Assembly: GCF_900177415.1 (NCBI RefSeq)
Contig: NZ_FXAF01000006.1
Coordinates: 272,001 to 336,000 of the forward strand
DNA: 64,000 nt
Direction: 5' to 3'
Source: Xaviernesmea oryzae
GTDB taxonomy: Bacteria > Pseudomonadota > Alphaproteobacteria > Rhizobiales > Rhizobiaceae
Shown: positions 1 to 8,765 of the stretch, one piece after another
How positions within the stretch are numbered: position 1 is the stretch's first letter
Layout of the letters: the number at the start of each line of letters is the position of its first letter
The notes under the pieces: generated by a model
What the model was told of the DNA's origin: nothing
Seen by the model: only the letters and a program-made list of their open reading frames with translations
Databases searched by the model: none
Made by a program: the position numbers and the translations under genes

Positions 1-704
1 CTGTAGAGGTCGGTCATGGAGCCGACCACCAGGCTGCGCTGCCGGGCGGAAAGCCGGGACCGTTCGGCAAAATACGGTACTGCGATCACGGCAATGCCGA
101 CACTTGCGACGATCCAGAGAAAGACCGGCAGGGCGAGCGGCCAGGCAACCGTACCGAGCAGCAGCAGCGATCCGGTAAACTGGACGAGGAAATGCGGTAT
201 GGTCTGGAAGGCGACGACGACCTGCTGCTGGACGGCGGAGGCGACCTGCGACAGGCGCGAGGCGACCTGGCCGGCAAACAGGTCGTGGAAAAAGCCCAGA
301 TCCTGCTTTTCGACGGCCTTGTGCCCCTGCCACTGGATCGCCACCGGCATGCAGACGGCGACCGCCTGCGAGGCGAGCGCATTGGCGAAGAATGCGAAGA
401 GGGGCAGAACCGGAAAGATCAGCACGCCGAGGATGGTGAGCAGAGGCCACTCGTCCTGCAGGAAAGCCCCCGCTCCCTTCGAGGTAACACCATCCACGAT
501 GATCGACAGACCCCAGATGACCGTGAGATTGATGCCTTCCACCAGCATGGCGAAGACGGCGATCGAAATGAGGATCCCGCGGAACATCCGGACGAAATGG
601 AGAAGCAGGGTGAAAGGGCCTCGCGAGGGTAGCGGCTTATAAGGGATATCGAGCGGACGGATCAGCGTCTCGAAGGGCCGGTAAATGAAATCCAGAAATG
701 ACAT
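1..704 (-). CDS. ABC exporter, N-terminal membrane part (partial)
   Basis: Reading leftward from an ATG at 704, an uninterrupted frame of about 234 codons runs off the window edge. It begins MSFLDFIYRPFETLIRPLD and carries several hydrophobic stretches, such as ILISIAVFAMLVEG near residue 45 and LLTILGVLIFPVLPLFAFF near residue 90. It also has the SRLSQVASAVQQQV helix typical of type IV (MsbA-like) ABC exporters. The nucleotide-binding domain must lie outside the window, so the substrate cannot be named. The frame is free of stops throughout, which supports a real gene against the antisense frames here. It does not seem linked to the neighbouring ectoine genes: a 159-base gap (705-863) without a recognisable gene separates it from the next gene. 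Confidence 0.8.
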   Translation of the reverse strand, partial: MSFLDFIYRPFETLIRPLDIPYKPLPSRGPFTLLLHFVRMFRGILISIAVFAMLVEGINLTVIWGLSIIVDGVTSKGAGAFLQDEWPLLTILGVLIFPVLPLFAFFANALASQAVAVCMPVAIQWQGHKAVEKQDLGFFHDLFAGQVASRLSQVASAVQQQVVVAFQTIPHFLVQFTGSLLLLGTVAWPLALPVFLWIVASVGIAVIAVPYFAERSRLSARQRSLVVGSMTDLY

Positions 705-863
705 GGCACCCAAGGCAAAATGCAAAAGACGGAGAATCGCCTGCATTTAACCATGAATCGCAGCGAGCGCGAAAACGCCGTCGACGATTGCGCCGAAACC
801 GCTTCATGCGATCGCGGTGAACGACACGCGCATCGAAGCGGCCCGGGCGCAATCGATCCCGGC

Positions 864-1940
864 TTACCGTTGATCGGGAACGACAACCAGTTTGCCGATG
901 AAGTTCTTGGCCATGAAGTCGCCCTGCGCGCGATGGAATTCGGACAGCGGATAGACGCCTCCGACGATCGGCCGGATCTTCCCGCTTTCGATATAGCTGA
1001 CGAGGCGGCGGAAATCGGCGCGGCTTCCTTGGCTGGAGCCGTGCAGCTCGAGCTGCTTCAGATACATCGTTCTGAGGTCAAGCTGCACGACCGGTCCGGC
1101 GATGGCGCCGGCGGTCGTATAACGGCCTTCGGGGCGAAGAATTTTCAGGAGATCGTTGAACATGGGGCCGGCCACCAGATCTGCGACCACATCGATCGGA
1201 GCGCCGCCCGCCGCCTGGGCCACGGCTTCTACAAGATCGCCTTTGCCGCGCGTCACCACGGCTTCGGCTCCGATATCGATGAGTGGCTTTTCCTTGCCCG
1301 GGCCGACCACGGCGATCGGAATGGCGCCGCGCGCCCGAGCCAGTTGAACGATCGCCGAGCCGACGCCGCCCGACGCGCCGGTGACTAGCACCCGCTCTCC
1401 GGCTGAAAGCCTTGCCCTTTCCAGCATCCGCTCGCCGGTGAGGTAAGCGCAACAGAAGGTCGCAAGCTCGATATCGCTTATGTTCGTATCGACCACATGG
1501 GCGTTTTCGGCGGGCAGCGCCATGTATTCGGCATAGCCGCCGTCGCGGCCATGGCCCATGTAGTCGATATCCGCAAGACTGTCGTCCTCGCGATTATAGA
1601 TGGAGAAATCGACCATCACCCGCTCGCCGATCCGCGCCGGATCGACACCCTCTCCGACGGCGACGATGTGACCGACCGTGTCGGTGCCCTGGATGCGCGG
1701 GAACGTGAGCGTATTGCCCTGCCGCCGCCATGTGGAGACGGCGCCCGGATCGTCCTCCGTCCCATAGGCGCCCTCCCGTACCCAGACATCGGTGTTGTTC
1801 ATGCCGCAAGCGGTCACGCGGATGAGGACTTCGCCGGCTGCGGGCCTGGGCACGGGAACATCCTGCCGATAGACGAGCTTGTCGAGGCCGCCATGGCCGG
1901 TCAGCAAAACGGTTGCCATCGTTTCCGGTATGGAATTCAT
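864..1940 (-). CDS. MDR-family (quinone oxidoreductase-like) alcohol dehydrogenase
   Basis: 358-residue medium-chain dehydrogenase/reductase. The N-terminal GroES-like domain contains VLIRVTACGMNNTD, and the Rossmann domain contains the dinucleotide motif VTGASGGVGSA. The catalytic-zinc signature GHE of classical alcohol dehydrogenases reads GTD here (IQGTDTVGH), and no four-cysteine structural zinc loop is visible, so this is probably a zinc-free NADPH-dependent reductase of the quinone oxidoreductase type. It is the last gene of the leftward unit after doeD, with a 12-base gap. Its position suggests a part in ectoine or hydroxyectoine breakdown, or detoxification of an aldehyde or enone intermediate. 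That role is inferred from context only. A second in-frame ATG at 1919 (MATVLL) is an alternative start. Confidence 0.85.
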   Translation of the reverse strand: MNSIPETMATVLLTGHGGLDKLVYRQDVPVPRPAAGEVLIRVTACGMNNTDVWVREGAYGTEDDPGAVSTWRRQGNTLTFPRIQGTDTVGHIVAVGEGVDPARIGERVMVDFSIYNREDDSLADIDYMGHGRDGGYAEYMALPAENAHVVDTNISDIELATFCCAYLTGERMLERARLSAGERVLVTGASGGVGSAIVQLARARGAIPIAVVGPGKEKPLIDIGAEAVVTRGKGDLVEAVAQAAGGAPIDVVADLVAGPMFNDLLKILRPEGRYTTAGAIAGPVVQLDLRTMYLKQLELHGSSQGSRADFRRLVSYIESGKIRPIVGGVYPLSEFHRAQGDFMAKNFIGKLVVVPDQR

Positions 1941-1952
1941 CTTTCTGCCCCG

Positions 1953-3332
1953 TCAGCGGTTTGCAAAGACGCTATCGATTGCATCAGCCGTGGCCTTCAC
2001 GACGATATCCGCCTCCTCCCGGGTGAGGCAGAGCGGCGGCGCGAAGCCGAGGATATCGCCTTGCGGCATGGCGCGGCCGATGACGCCCCGCTCCAGCAGT
2101 GCGGTTGCGATCTGGGGGCCGATCTTTTGAGAAGGATCGAAAAACCGGCGGTCGTCCTTGTCTTCCACGAATTCCACGGCCGCCATAAGGCCGTCGCCGC
2201 GCACCTCGCCCACATGCTTGTGGCCGCCGACCGCCTTCGCCAGCTCGGACCGGAAATAGGCGCCGGTCTCGCCGGCATTCTGCACCAAACCCATCTCATC
2301 GATCAGTTCGAGATTGGCGATGCCGGCCGCCGCGCAGATCGGATGGGACGAATAGGTCCAGCCATGGCCGATCGCGCCGAGCTGGTCGGAACCCTGCACC
2401 AGAACCTGCCAGAATTTCTCGGAAACGATCGTGCCGGACAGCGGCGCGTAAGCCGAGGTCAGCCCCTTGGCGATGGTAATGAGATCGGGCTTCATGCCGT
2501 AGTGATCGGAGCCGAACATGGTGCCGAGGCGGCCGAAGCCGGTCACGACCTCGTCGGCCACGAGCAGGATGTCGTACTTCTTGAGCACGGCCTGGATCTT
2601 CTCCCAATAACCCTTCGGCGGCGGCACGATGCCGCCGGTGCCGAGGATCGGCTCGCCGATGAAGACAGCGATCGTCTCAGGACCTTCCGAGAGGATCAGT
2701 TCCTCCAGCTTGTCGGCGCAATATTGCGAGAACTGCTCCTCGCTCATCGAGCGATCCGGCCGGCGGAAGTAATAGGGTGCTTCGGTATGCAGGATCGGCA
2801 CGCGCGGCAGGTCGAAGGCGTTGTGGAAGAGTTCGAGGCCGGTGAGGCTGCCGGTCATCACGCCGGAGCCGTGATAGCCGCGCCAGCGCGAGATGATCTT
2901 CTTCTTTTCCGGCCGTCCGAGGATGTTGTTGTAATACCAGATCAGCTTGATGTTGGTCTCGTTGGCGTCCGAGCCCGATAGGCCGAAATAGACCCTGGAC
3001 ATGCCTTCCGGCGCGCGGTCGATGATCATCTTGGCAAGCGTGATCGAGGCTTCCGTGCCGTGCCCGACATAGGCATGGTAATAGGCGAGGTTGCGTGCCT
3101 GTTCGGCGATCGCATCGGCGATCTTTTGGCGGCCGTAGCCGACATTGACGCAGTAAAGCCCTGCAAAGGCATCGAGGCTGGTGCGGCCGTTCTGGTCGGT
3201 GATGTAGACGCCTTCGCCGCTGCCGATCACCCGCGTCGGCGTTTCGCCGCGCGCGTGCATGCCCATATGGGTCGAAGGATGGAAGAAATGGTCCCGGTCC
3301 CAGGCGGTGAGTTCGTTGTTTCTTTCGAGCAT
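1953..3332 (-). CDS. doeD: Class III aminotransferase, diaminobutyrate transaminase of ectoine catabolism (DoeD type)
   Basis: 459-residue class III (omega) PLP-dependent aminotransferase. The PLP-lysine motif is seen in DLITIAKGLTSAYAP, the cofactor-binding aspartate in LLVADEVVTGFGR, and the phosphate-contact motif in YHGSGVMTGSLTG. Full length for the family. In ectoine degraders the corresponding enzyme (DoeD, or Atf) moves the amino group of L-2,4-diaminobutyrate to give aspartate semialdehyde. It sits between doeC and the MDR gene in a leftward operon led by an Lrp-type regulator, the order expected for the last steps of the pathway. A Shine-Dalgarno AAGGAAAAG precedes the ATG at 3332. 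The substrate assignment rests on context; the family alone would allow other omega-amino substrates. Confidence 0.85.
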   Translation of the reverse strand: MLERNNELTAWDRDHFFHPSTHMGMHARGETPTRVIGSGEGVYITDQNGRTSLDAFAGLYCVNVGYGRQKIADAIAEQARNLAYYHAYVGHGTEASITLAKMIIDRAPEGMSRVYFGLSGSDANETNIKLIWYYNNILGRPEKKKIISRWRGYHGSGVMTGSLTGLELFHNAFDLPRVPILHTEAPYYFRRPDRSMSEEQFSQYCADKLEELILSEGPETIAVFIGEPILGTGGIVPPPKGYWEKIQAVLKKYDILLVADEVVTGFGRLGTMFGSDHYGMKPDLITIAKGLTSAYAPLSGTIVSEKFWQVLVQGSDQLGAIGHGWTYSSHPICAAAGIANLELIDEMGLVQNAGETGAYFRSELAKAVGGHKHVGEVRGDGLMAAVEFVEDKDDRRFFDPSQKIGPQIATALLERGVIGRAMPQGDILGFAPPLCLTREEADIVVKATADAIDSVFANR

Positions 3333-3361
3333 TGGCTTTTCCTTCAGGATTGCGGGACCGC

Positions 3362-4858
3362 TCAGCCGGCGGTGTCGATGCAGAGATATTTGAGTTCGGT
3401 GAAGGCCTCGATGCCGTGGCGGGAACCTTCCCGACCGAGACCGGACTGTTTCCAGCCGCCGAAGGGGATCGGCCCGCCGGTGATCTTCACGCGGTTGATC
3501 GCGACCATTCCGTATTCGAGCGCGCGGCCGAGGCGCATCTGCCGCGCGCCGTTTTCGGTGACCGCATAGGCGACAAGGCCGTATTCTGTGTCGTTGGCGC
3601 GGGCGACAGCCTCCTCCTCGGTATCGAAGGCGGCGACGGCGGCGACCGGTCCGAAGGTCTCCTCGCGCATGATGGCCGCATCGGCCGGTACGTCGGTGAG
3701 CAGTGTTGGTTCGAAGAAAAGGGAGCCGGCCTCGTGGCGCTTGCCGCCGATAAGCAGCTTGGCACCCTTGTCGAGCGCGTCCTTCACCTGCGCCTCGACT
3801 TTCGTCACCGCCCGCTCGTGCATCAGCGGGCCGATCTCGACGCCGTCAATCAGACCGCCCCCCACCTTCAAGGCGGAAATCCGCTTGGCGAAAGCCTTGT
3901 TGAAGGCATCGAGGACGGGTCGCTGGACGAATATCCGGTTGGCTGCCAGGCAGTCCTGTCCGGAGGTCGCAAATTTGGCGGCAATCGCGATATCGGCGGC
4001 CCGATCGATATCGGCGTCGTCGAAGACGATCAGAGGCGCGTGCCCGCCGAGTTCCATCACGAGCCGCTTCATCGTCGGAGCGCACTGCGCGGCGATCAGC
4101 CGGCCGATCTCGGTGGAGCCGGTAAAACTCATTGCCCTGACCCGCGCATCTTCGCAGAGCCGGCCGACGATGGGCGCAGCGTCGCCGGTGACGACGTTGA
4201 ACACGCCCGCGGGCATTCCTGCGCGTTCGGCAAGTTCGGCAAGCGCCAGTGCCGAAAGCGGCGTTTCGGAAGAGGGATGTGCGACGACCGTGCAGCCGGC
4301 GGCAAGTGCGGCGGCCGCCTTGCGGGTGACCATGGCGGAGGGGAAATTCCAGGGTGTCACGATACCGACGACGCCCAGCGCTTCCCGCCTCACGATCATC
4401 TCCGCGCCGGCAAGATGGCTGGTGACGCTCTCCGCGTTCACCCGCTTGGCTTCTTCGGCATACCACTCGATGAAAGAGGCTGCGTAGTCGATCTCCCCGC
4501 GGGATTCGGCAATGGGTTTGCCCTGTTCCAGCGTCATGAGGAGGGCGAGGTCTTCCCTGGCGGTGAGCATCAGACGGTGCCACTCCTTCAGGATCGCTGC
4601 CCGCTCCTGCGGCAGCTTCGACCGCCAGGCAGGAAAGGCGGCCGCGGCGGCGTCGATTGCGGTACCGGTCTCCTCGGCGCCAAGGCTCGCGACCCAGGCA
4701 AGGGTTGCGGAGGAGGCGGGATCGGTCACCTGAAAGCTGCGGCCTTCGGCGCCGGAGACCCAGCGCCCGCCGACATAAGCGAGATCGCGCAGCAGCTGGC
4801 GATCGCTGAGCCGCGTCAGGGCCTCGTGATAGGCGGGGCGTGCAAAAATTGCGGTCAT
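3362..4858 (-). CDS. doeC: Aldehyde dehydrogenase, aspartate-semialdehyde oxidising (DoeC/Ssd type)
   Basis: 498-residue NAD(P)-dependent aldehyde dehydrogenase of the succinate-semialdehyde dehydrogenase (GabD) group. Visible landmarks are the substrate/cofactor region VGIVTPWNFPSAMV, the glycine motif FTGSTEIGR, the general base in VMELGGHAP and the catalytic cysteine in TSGQDCLAANR. In ectoine clusters this enzyme (DoeC or Ssd) oxidises L-aspartate semialdehyde to aspartate, completing the route into central metabolism. The start chosen is the ATG at 4858 (MTAIFARP), which has GAGGA eight bases upstream; a longer frame from 4888 is possible but less likely. Succinate semialdehyde is the obvious alternative substrate. 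Confidence 0.85.
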   Translation of the reverse strand: MTAIFARPAYHEALTRLSDRQLLRDLAYVGGRWVSGAEGRSFQVTDPASSATLAWVASLGAEETGTAIDAAAAAFPAWRSKLPQERAAILKEWHRLMLTAREDLALLMTLEQGKPIAESRGEIDYAASFIEWYAEEAKRVNAESVTSHLAGAEMIVRREALGVVGIVTPWNFPSAMVTRKAAAALAAGCTVVAHPSSETPLSALALAELAERAGMPAGVFNVVTGDAAPIVGRLCEDARVRAMSFTGSTEIGRLIAAQCAPTMKRLVMELGGHAPLIVFDDADIDRAADIAIAAKFATSGQDCLAANRIFVQRPVLDAFNKAFAKRISALKVGGGLIDGVEIGPLMHERAVTKVEAQVKDALDKGAKLLIGGKRHEAGSLFFEPTLLTDVPADAAIMREETFGPVAAVAAFDTEEEAVARANDTEYGLVAYAVTENGARQMRLGRALEYGMVAINRVKITGGPIPFGGWKQSGLGREGSRHGIEAFTELKYLCIDTAG

Positions 4859-4978
4859 GGCCAGATCCTCGTTCGGCTCGTGGCTCAAGTATCGCCTTGC
4901 CGGAGCGAGAGATTGTCCATTCCACGGCAGGAAAAGAGAGAGATGGTCTAAACTGGCGGGGCCTTGAGGAGAAACTGT

Positions 4979-5473
4979 CTACGGCCGCTCGCCGGCATCC
5001 GTCTCGAAGAGAGCGGTGACAGGCACGCCAGTTTCCTCCTTCACCGTCTTCGTCACGATATAGGTGAAGTAGCGCTCGATACCGAGCTCGCGGTCGAGCA
5101 GGCCGTCGATCAGGCGCTGATAGGCGTCGATGTCGGGGGTGACGACCTTGGCGATGTAATCGACGCCGCCGCCGACCGACCAGCACGCGGTGATCTCGGG
5201 AATGGCCGCCACGGCCCGTTCGAAACGGTCGAAATCGCTCTGGCGATGGTTGGCGAGCGTGATCTCCACCATGACGCTGGCGATCGGCGCGATCTTCCGG
5301 GGGGCAAGCCGGGCATGATAGCCGGTGATGATGCCCGCCTTCTCCAGCTTGCGCAGGCGCATCCAGCAGGGCGTTGGCGAAAGGCCAACCTTTTCGGCCA
5401 GCGCGAGCTTGGTGATCCGGCCATCGCCCTGGACCGCTTCGAGAATTCGGAGGTCGATGGCGTCGAGTTTCAT
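4979..5473 (-). CDS. asnC: Lrp/AsnC-family regulator of the ectoine genes (AsnC/DoeX type)
   Basis: 164-residue feast/famine regulator. The N-terminal helix-turn-helix is MKLDAIDLRILEAV followed by LALAEKVGLSPTPCWMRLRKLE. The C-terminal RAM ligand-binding domain holds ITACWSVGGGVDYIAKV. The start at 5473 (MKLDAID) matches the usual Lrp N-terminus better than an upstream start at 5506. It is the first gene of the leftward unit (regulator, doeC, doeD, MDR) and lies divergent from enuR with only 87 bases between the two start codons. Lrp-type regulators (AsnC or DoeX) are a known part of ectoine catabolic clusters, where a pathway amino acid such as diaminobutyrate is thought to act as ligand. 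The gene symbol follows the cluster naming. Confidence 0.85.
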   Translation of the reverse strand: MKLDAIDLRILEAVQGDGRITKLALAEKVGLSPTPCWMRLRKLEKAGIITGYHARLAPRKIAPIASVMVEITLANHRQSDFDRFERAVAAIPEITACWSVGGGVDYIAKVVTPDIDAYQRLIDGLLDRELGIERYFTYIVTKTVKEETGVPVTALFETDAGERP

Positions 5474-5501
5474 GCGGTTCCCTTGTGCGGTTGTTGAGAA
5501 A

Positions 5502-5529
5502 GACAATGAAAATTCGTTTTGCCATTGTC
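5502..5529. promoter_or_regulatory. Inverted repeat in the asnC-enuR divergent promoter
   Basis: GACAATG at 5502-5508 is mirrored by CATTGTC at 5523-5529 with 14 bases between. It lies midway in the 87-base region separating the asnC (5473) and enuR (5561) start codons. It is a candidate operator for the Lrp-type regulator or EnuR. Confidence 0.4.
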
Positions 5530-5557
5530 AATTGAACTGATTTTAAGCACAGTCAAA

Positions 5558-5567
5558 ATCATGACAA
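5558..5567 (-). promoter_or_regulatory. Candidate EnuR site over the enuR start codon
   Basis: ATCATGACAA here is the exact reverse complement of TTGTCATGAT, the word repeated in front of ehuA at 6982-6991 and, with one change, at 7005-7014. It overlaps the enuR ATG (5561), so binding here could give autorepression. The identity is seen directly; the protein that binds is inferred. Confidence 0.45.
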
Positions 5568-6946
5568 ATTGGCGTCCCGATCCGTCCCAGCTCCGCCGAC
5601 CGGCCTATCTTTCGCTTGCCGAGCAGATCGCGCGCGCCATCCAGGAGGGAAAGCTCGCCAACGGGACCAAGCTGCCGACCCATCGCCGCATGGCGGACGA
5701 TCTCGGCCTTTCGGTCCAGACGGTGAGCCGCGCCTATGACGATCTCATCCGCCGAGGGCTGATCTCCGGCGAGATCGGGCGGGGCAGCTTCGTGCAGACG
5801 CAGACGCCGGAGCCCGAACCACCCTATCTGCCCGAAAGGCTCGGTGAGGTCATCGATCTTTCGATCCTGAAGCCCGTTTGCGAGCAGATCCATGTCGAGC
5901 GGATGCGGCAGGCCTTCGCCTGGCTTTCGGAAAACCTGCCGGCGAGCTCGGCCCTGTCGTTCCGGCCGAACATGGTGTTTCCCCGCCACCGCGCCGTTGC
6001 GACCGAATGGCTGGCGCGCTGCGGCCTGGACGTGTCGCCGCTGAACGTCAGCCTGACGAACGGAGCAACGTCGGGAATGACGGTTGCATTGATGAGCGTC
6101 GCGCCTCCCGGCTCGACTGTCGCCACGGAAGCGGTCAGCCATCATACGCTCGTGCCGCTATCCACCTATCTCGGCCTGCATCTGGAAGGGCTGGCGATCG
6201 ATGAGGAAGGGATGATCCCCGAGGCGCTGGACGAGGCCTGCCGCAAAGGGCCGATCCGGGCAATCTTCCTGCAGCCTTCGGTCATCAATCCGATGGCGGC
6301 GCTGATGAGCGCAAAACGCCGGGAAGCGCTGGCGGCGGTAGCTGCCAGGCATGACATCGCCATCATCGAGAACGACATTCTCGGCCCGATGGTCGAGGAT
6401 CGCCCGCCGCCGGTGGCCGCCTTCGCGCCCGAACGCACGCTCTATGTGACGACTTTCACCAAGACGACGGTTCCCGGATTACGGATCGGCTATCTTGCTG
6501 CGCCGGACCGTTATGTCGCGGCCGTCGCCAATCGCCATCTGGTTTCCAACTGGATGGCAACGCCGGCAATGGCGGAGATCGCCACGCGCTGGGTGAGCGA
6601 CGGCACGGCGATGGAACTGGTCAACTGGCAGCGACGCGCACTCGCCAGCCGTCATGCCATCGCCGCTGAAATGCTGGCGGATCTGTCCTACCGCACACAT
6701 CCGCAAAGCCTGCATGTATGGCTGCCGCTCTCCTGCGGTCATACGGACGAGGCCTTCGTGGCGCAGGCGCGGTTGCGCGGCGTCGGTATCGCGCCGGGCA
6801 AGTCGTTTCACACGACGGATCACGGCTGGACGCCGGCCGTACGCATCTCCCTGGGATCGACGACGGAAAGCGAGCTGCGCACGGGGCTCGGGATCGTCGC
6901 CTCCCTGGCACAGGGAAATCCCGAAGAGCTGCTGCTTGCGATTTGA
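5561..6946 (+). CDS. enuR: MocR/PdxR-type GntR regulator of ectoine utilisation (EnuR)
   Basis: 461-residue chimeric regulator. The N-terminal GntR winged helix-turn-helix (about residues 12-75, PTHRRMADDLGLSVQTVSRAYDDL) is joined to a fold-type I aminotransferase domain. The PLP-lysine motif TFTKTTVPGLRIGY places the lysine at residue 301, close to the PLP lysine I recall for Ruegeria EnuR (Lys302). EnuR represses ectoine uptake/catabolic genes and is released by N-acetyl-diaminobutyrate or diaminobutyrate bound to PLP. Its place between the divergent asnC unit and ehuA fits that role. The start at 5561 (MTNWRPDPSQ) was chosen over 5519 because it begins directly before the HTH domain. It is transcribed toward ehuABCD with a 122-base gap. 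Confidence 0.88.
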   Translation: MTNWRPDPSQLRRPAYLSLAEQIARAIQEGKLANGTKLPTHRRMADDLGLSVQTVSRAYDDLIRRGLISGEIGRGSFVQTQTPEPEPPYLPERLGEVIDLSILKPVCEQIHVERMRQAFAWLSENLPASSALSFRPNMVFPRHRAVATEWLARCGLDVSPLNVSLTNGATSGMTVALMSVAPPGSTVATEAVSHHTLVPLSTYLGLHLEGLAIDEEGMIPEALDEACRKGPIRAIFLQPSVINPMAALMSAKRREALAAVAARHDIAIIENDILGPMVEDRPPPVAAFAPERTLYVTTFTKTTVPGLRIGYLAAPDRYVAAVANRHLVSNWMATPAMAEIATRWVSDGTAMELVNWQRRALASRHAIAAEMLADLSYRTHPQSLHVWLPLSCGHTDEAFVAQARLRGVGIAPGKSFHTTDHGWTPAVRISLGSTTESELRTGLGIVASLAQGNPEELLLAI

Positions 6947-7068
6947 CGCAAGCGCCTGCAGTTTGTGCAGGTGGATAAATATTGTCATGATATTATTTTC
7001 CGAATTGACATGATTTCCTGACGCCGTCATCGTTGATGCATTGCTTGTCTCAACAGGGAGAGACATGA
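6947..7068 (+). promoter_or_regulatory. ehuA promoter region with direct repeats
   Basis: This 122-base AT-rich gap between enuR and ehuA holds two direct repeats, ATTGTCATGAT (6981-6991) and ATTGACATGAT (7004-7014). They are identical at 10 of 11 positions and start 23 bases apart. AATAT at 6978-6982 and ATATT at 6990-6994 flank the first repeat symmetrically. A strong Shine-Dalgarno GGGAGAGA lies at 7056-7063. Tandem repeats are typical of MocR-type operators, so this is the best candidate for EnuR control of the uptake operon. Confidence 0.5.
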
Positions 7069-7854
7069 ATGGCGTCGCCCATCATCCGCATCGACAACAT
7101 CGTGAAGAGGTTCGGTCCGCTGACCGTTCTCGACGGCCTGTCGATCGATGTGATGCCGGGAGAGAAGCTGGCGCTGATCGGGCCTTCCGGCTCGGGTAAG
7201 ACGACGATCCTGCGCATTCTGATGACGCTGGAAACGATCAGCGGCGGCCATATCGAGGTCGATGGCGAGCAGCTCTATCACATGAAAAAGGGGGCCGACC
7301 TGGTTCCCGCCGACGAGCGCCATCTGCACCGCATGCGCAAGAAGATCGGCATGGTCTTCCAGCACTTCAATCTGTTTCCGCACAAATGCGTCCTCGACAA
7401 CGTCACGCTGGCGCCGATGCTGACCCAAGGGGTAACGCGCGCCGATGCAGAGAAACGAGCTATGGAACTGCTCGACATGGTCGGCATGGCGGATAAGGCC
7501 AAGAGTGTGCCGGCGCAGCTATCAGGCGGTCAGAAACAGCGTGTCGCGATCGCCCGCGCTTTGGCGCTCTCGCCCAAGATCATGCTCTTCGACGAAGTGA
7601 CGTCCGCGCTCGATCCGGAACTGGTCGAGGAAGTGCTAAGCGTCATGAAGCGGCTCGCGGCCGAGACCGACATGACCATGCTTCTCGTGACGCACGAGAT
7701 GGGGTTCGCCCACGATTTCGCGGACCGCGTGCTGTTCTTCGATCGCGGCAAGATCGTCGAGGAAGGCAAGCCGGAGGAGATTTTCCGCAATCCAAGGCAG
7801 GAACGCACCCAGATCTTTCTGCGCAAGATCATAGCGGCGGGGCACCGCGTCTGA
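7069..7854 (+). CDS. ehuA: Ectoine/hydroxyectoine ABC importer, ATP-binding subunit EhuA
   Basis: 261-residue ABC ATPase of the polar amino acid class. Walker A is GPSGSGKTT (about residue 38), the Q-loop is [11 protein letters not shown], the signature is LSGGQKQR, Walker B is [14 protein letters not shown] and the switch histidine is in [10 protein letters not shown]. Membrane-associated; it powers EhuC/EhuD. It is the first gene of ehuABCD-eutABCDE, the order known from Sinorhizobium meliloti, where ehuABCD imports ectoine and hydroxyectoine as nutrients. The start at 7069 has GGGAGAGA just upstream; an ATG at 7065 is in another frame. The substrate is assigned from the co-located catabolic genes. 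Confidence 0.9.
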   Translation: MASPIIRIDNIVKRFGPLTVLDGLSIDVMPGEKLALIGPSGSGKTTILRILMTLETISGGHIEVDGEQLYHMKKGADLVPADERHLHRMRKKIGMVFQHFNLFPHKCVLDNVTLAPMLTQGVTRADAEKRAMELLDMVGMADKAKSVPAQLSGGQKQRVAIARALALSPKIMLFDEVTSALDPELVEEVLSVMKRLAAETDMTMLLVTHEMGFAHDFADRVLFFDRGKIVEEGKPEEIFRNPRQERTQIFLRKIIAAGHRV

Positions 7855-7914
7855 CCGCCGGAGGCGGTGACATAGCCCGAAGAATAAATAGGAAAACCAG
7901 AGGAGTAGGGAACA

Positions 7915-8760
7915 ATGAAAACGAGAATTCTCGCGACCGCTGCCAGCATCGCGGCCCTCGTCGCCGTTGCCGGCGGCATGTCTGCATCCGCAGCCGACCT
8001 GGAGGAGCTGAAGGAACAGGGCTTTGCCCGCATCGCCATCGCCAACGAGCCGCCCTATACGGCGGTTGGCGCCGACGGCAAGGTTTCGGGCGCGGCGCCC
8101 GATGTCGCCCGCGTCATCTTCGAGCGTCTCGGCGTCAAGGAAGTCGTGGCCTCGATCTCCGAATATGGCGCGATGATCCCCGGTCTGCAGGCCGGCCGTC
8201 ACGATGCCATTACCGCCGGTCTCTTCATGAAGCCGGAGCGCTGCAACGCGGTCGCCTATTCCGAGCCGATCCTTTGCGACGCGGAAGCCTTCGCCGTCAA
8301 GAAGGGCAATCCGCTGAAGCTGACGAGCTACAAGGACATCGCGGACAATGCGAACGCGAAGATCGGCGCGCCCGGCGGCGGCACCGAGGAGAAGCTCGCG
8401 CTCCAGGCCGGCGTGCCGCGCGACCGTGTCATCGTCGTTCCGGACGGCCAGAGCGGCATCAAGATGCTCCAGGACGGCCGCATCGATGTCTATTCGCTTC
8501 CGGTCCTTTCCATCCATGATCTCATGGACAAGGCGAAGGACCCGAACCTCGAAGTCGTCGCACCGGTGGTCGGCGCGCCGGTCTATTGCGACGGCGCGGC
8601 CTTCCGCAAGCAGGACGTGGCGCTCCGCGATGCCTTCGATGTGGAACTCAAGAAGCTGAAGGAATCGGGCGAGTTCGCCAAGCTCATCGAGCCCTACGGC
8701 TTCTCCGCCAAGGCCGCGATGTCGACGACCCGCGACAAGCAGTGTGCTGCCGCGCAGTAA
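7915..8760 (+). CDS. ehuB: Ectoine/hydroxyectoine-binding periplasmic protein EhuB
   Basis: 281-residue family 3 solute-binding protein. A Sec signal peptide is clear (MKTRILATAASIAALVAVAG, cleavage likely after ASA near residue 26). The mature protein has the two-lobed amino-acid-binder pattern, with ARIAIANEPPYTAV at the start, DAITAGLFMKPERC in the middle and DVYSLPVLSIHDLM in the second lobe. EhuB of S. meliloti binds ectoine and hydroxyectoine in an aromatic box and delivers them to the EhuCD permease. It follows ehuA by 60 bases. The next gene, ehuC, comes only after a 116-base gap that holds a palindromic element, which could keep EhuB in excess over the membrane subunits. Confidence 0.9.
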   Translation: MKTRILATAASIAALVAVAGGMSASAADLEELKEQGFARIAIANEPPYTAVGADGKVSGAAPDVARVIFERLGVKEVVASISEYGAMIPGLQAGRHDAITAGLFMKPERCNAVAYSEPILCDAEAFAVKKGNPLKLTSYKDIADNANAKIGAPGGGTEEKLALQAGVPRDRVIVVPDGQSGIKMLQDGRIDVYSLPVLSIHDLMDKAKDPNLEVVAPVVGAPVYCDGAAFRKQDVALRDAFDVELKKLKESGEFAKLIEPYGFSAKAAMSTTRDKQCAAAQ

Positions 8761-8765
8761 GATTT

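Noticed and set aside
1497..2981. A 494-codon plus-strand frame across the MDR and aminotransferase genes, and similar long frames opposite nad, phn and ectoine genes.
   Set aside because: All overlap strongly supported genes in other frames, lack ribosome-binding sites and show no domain signature.
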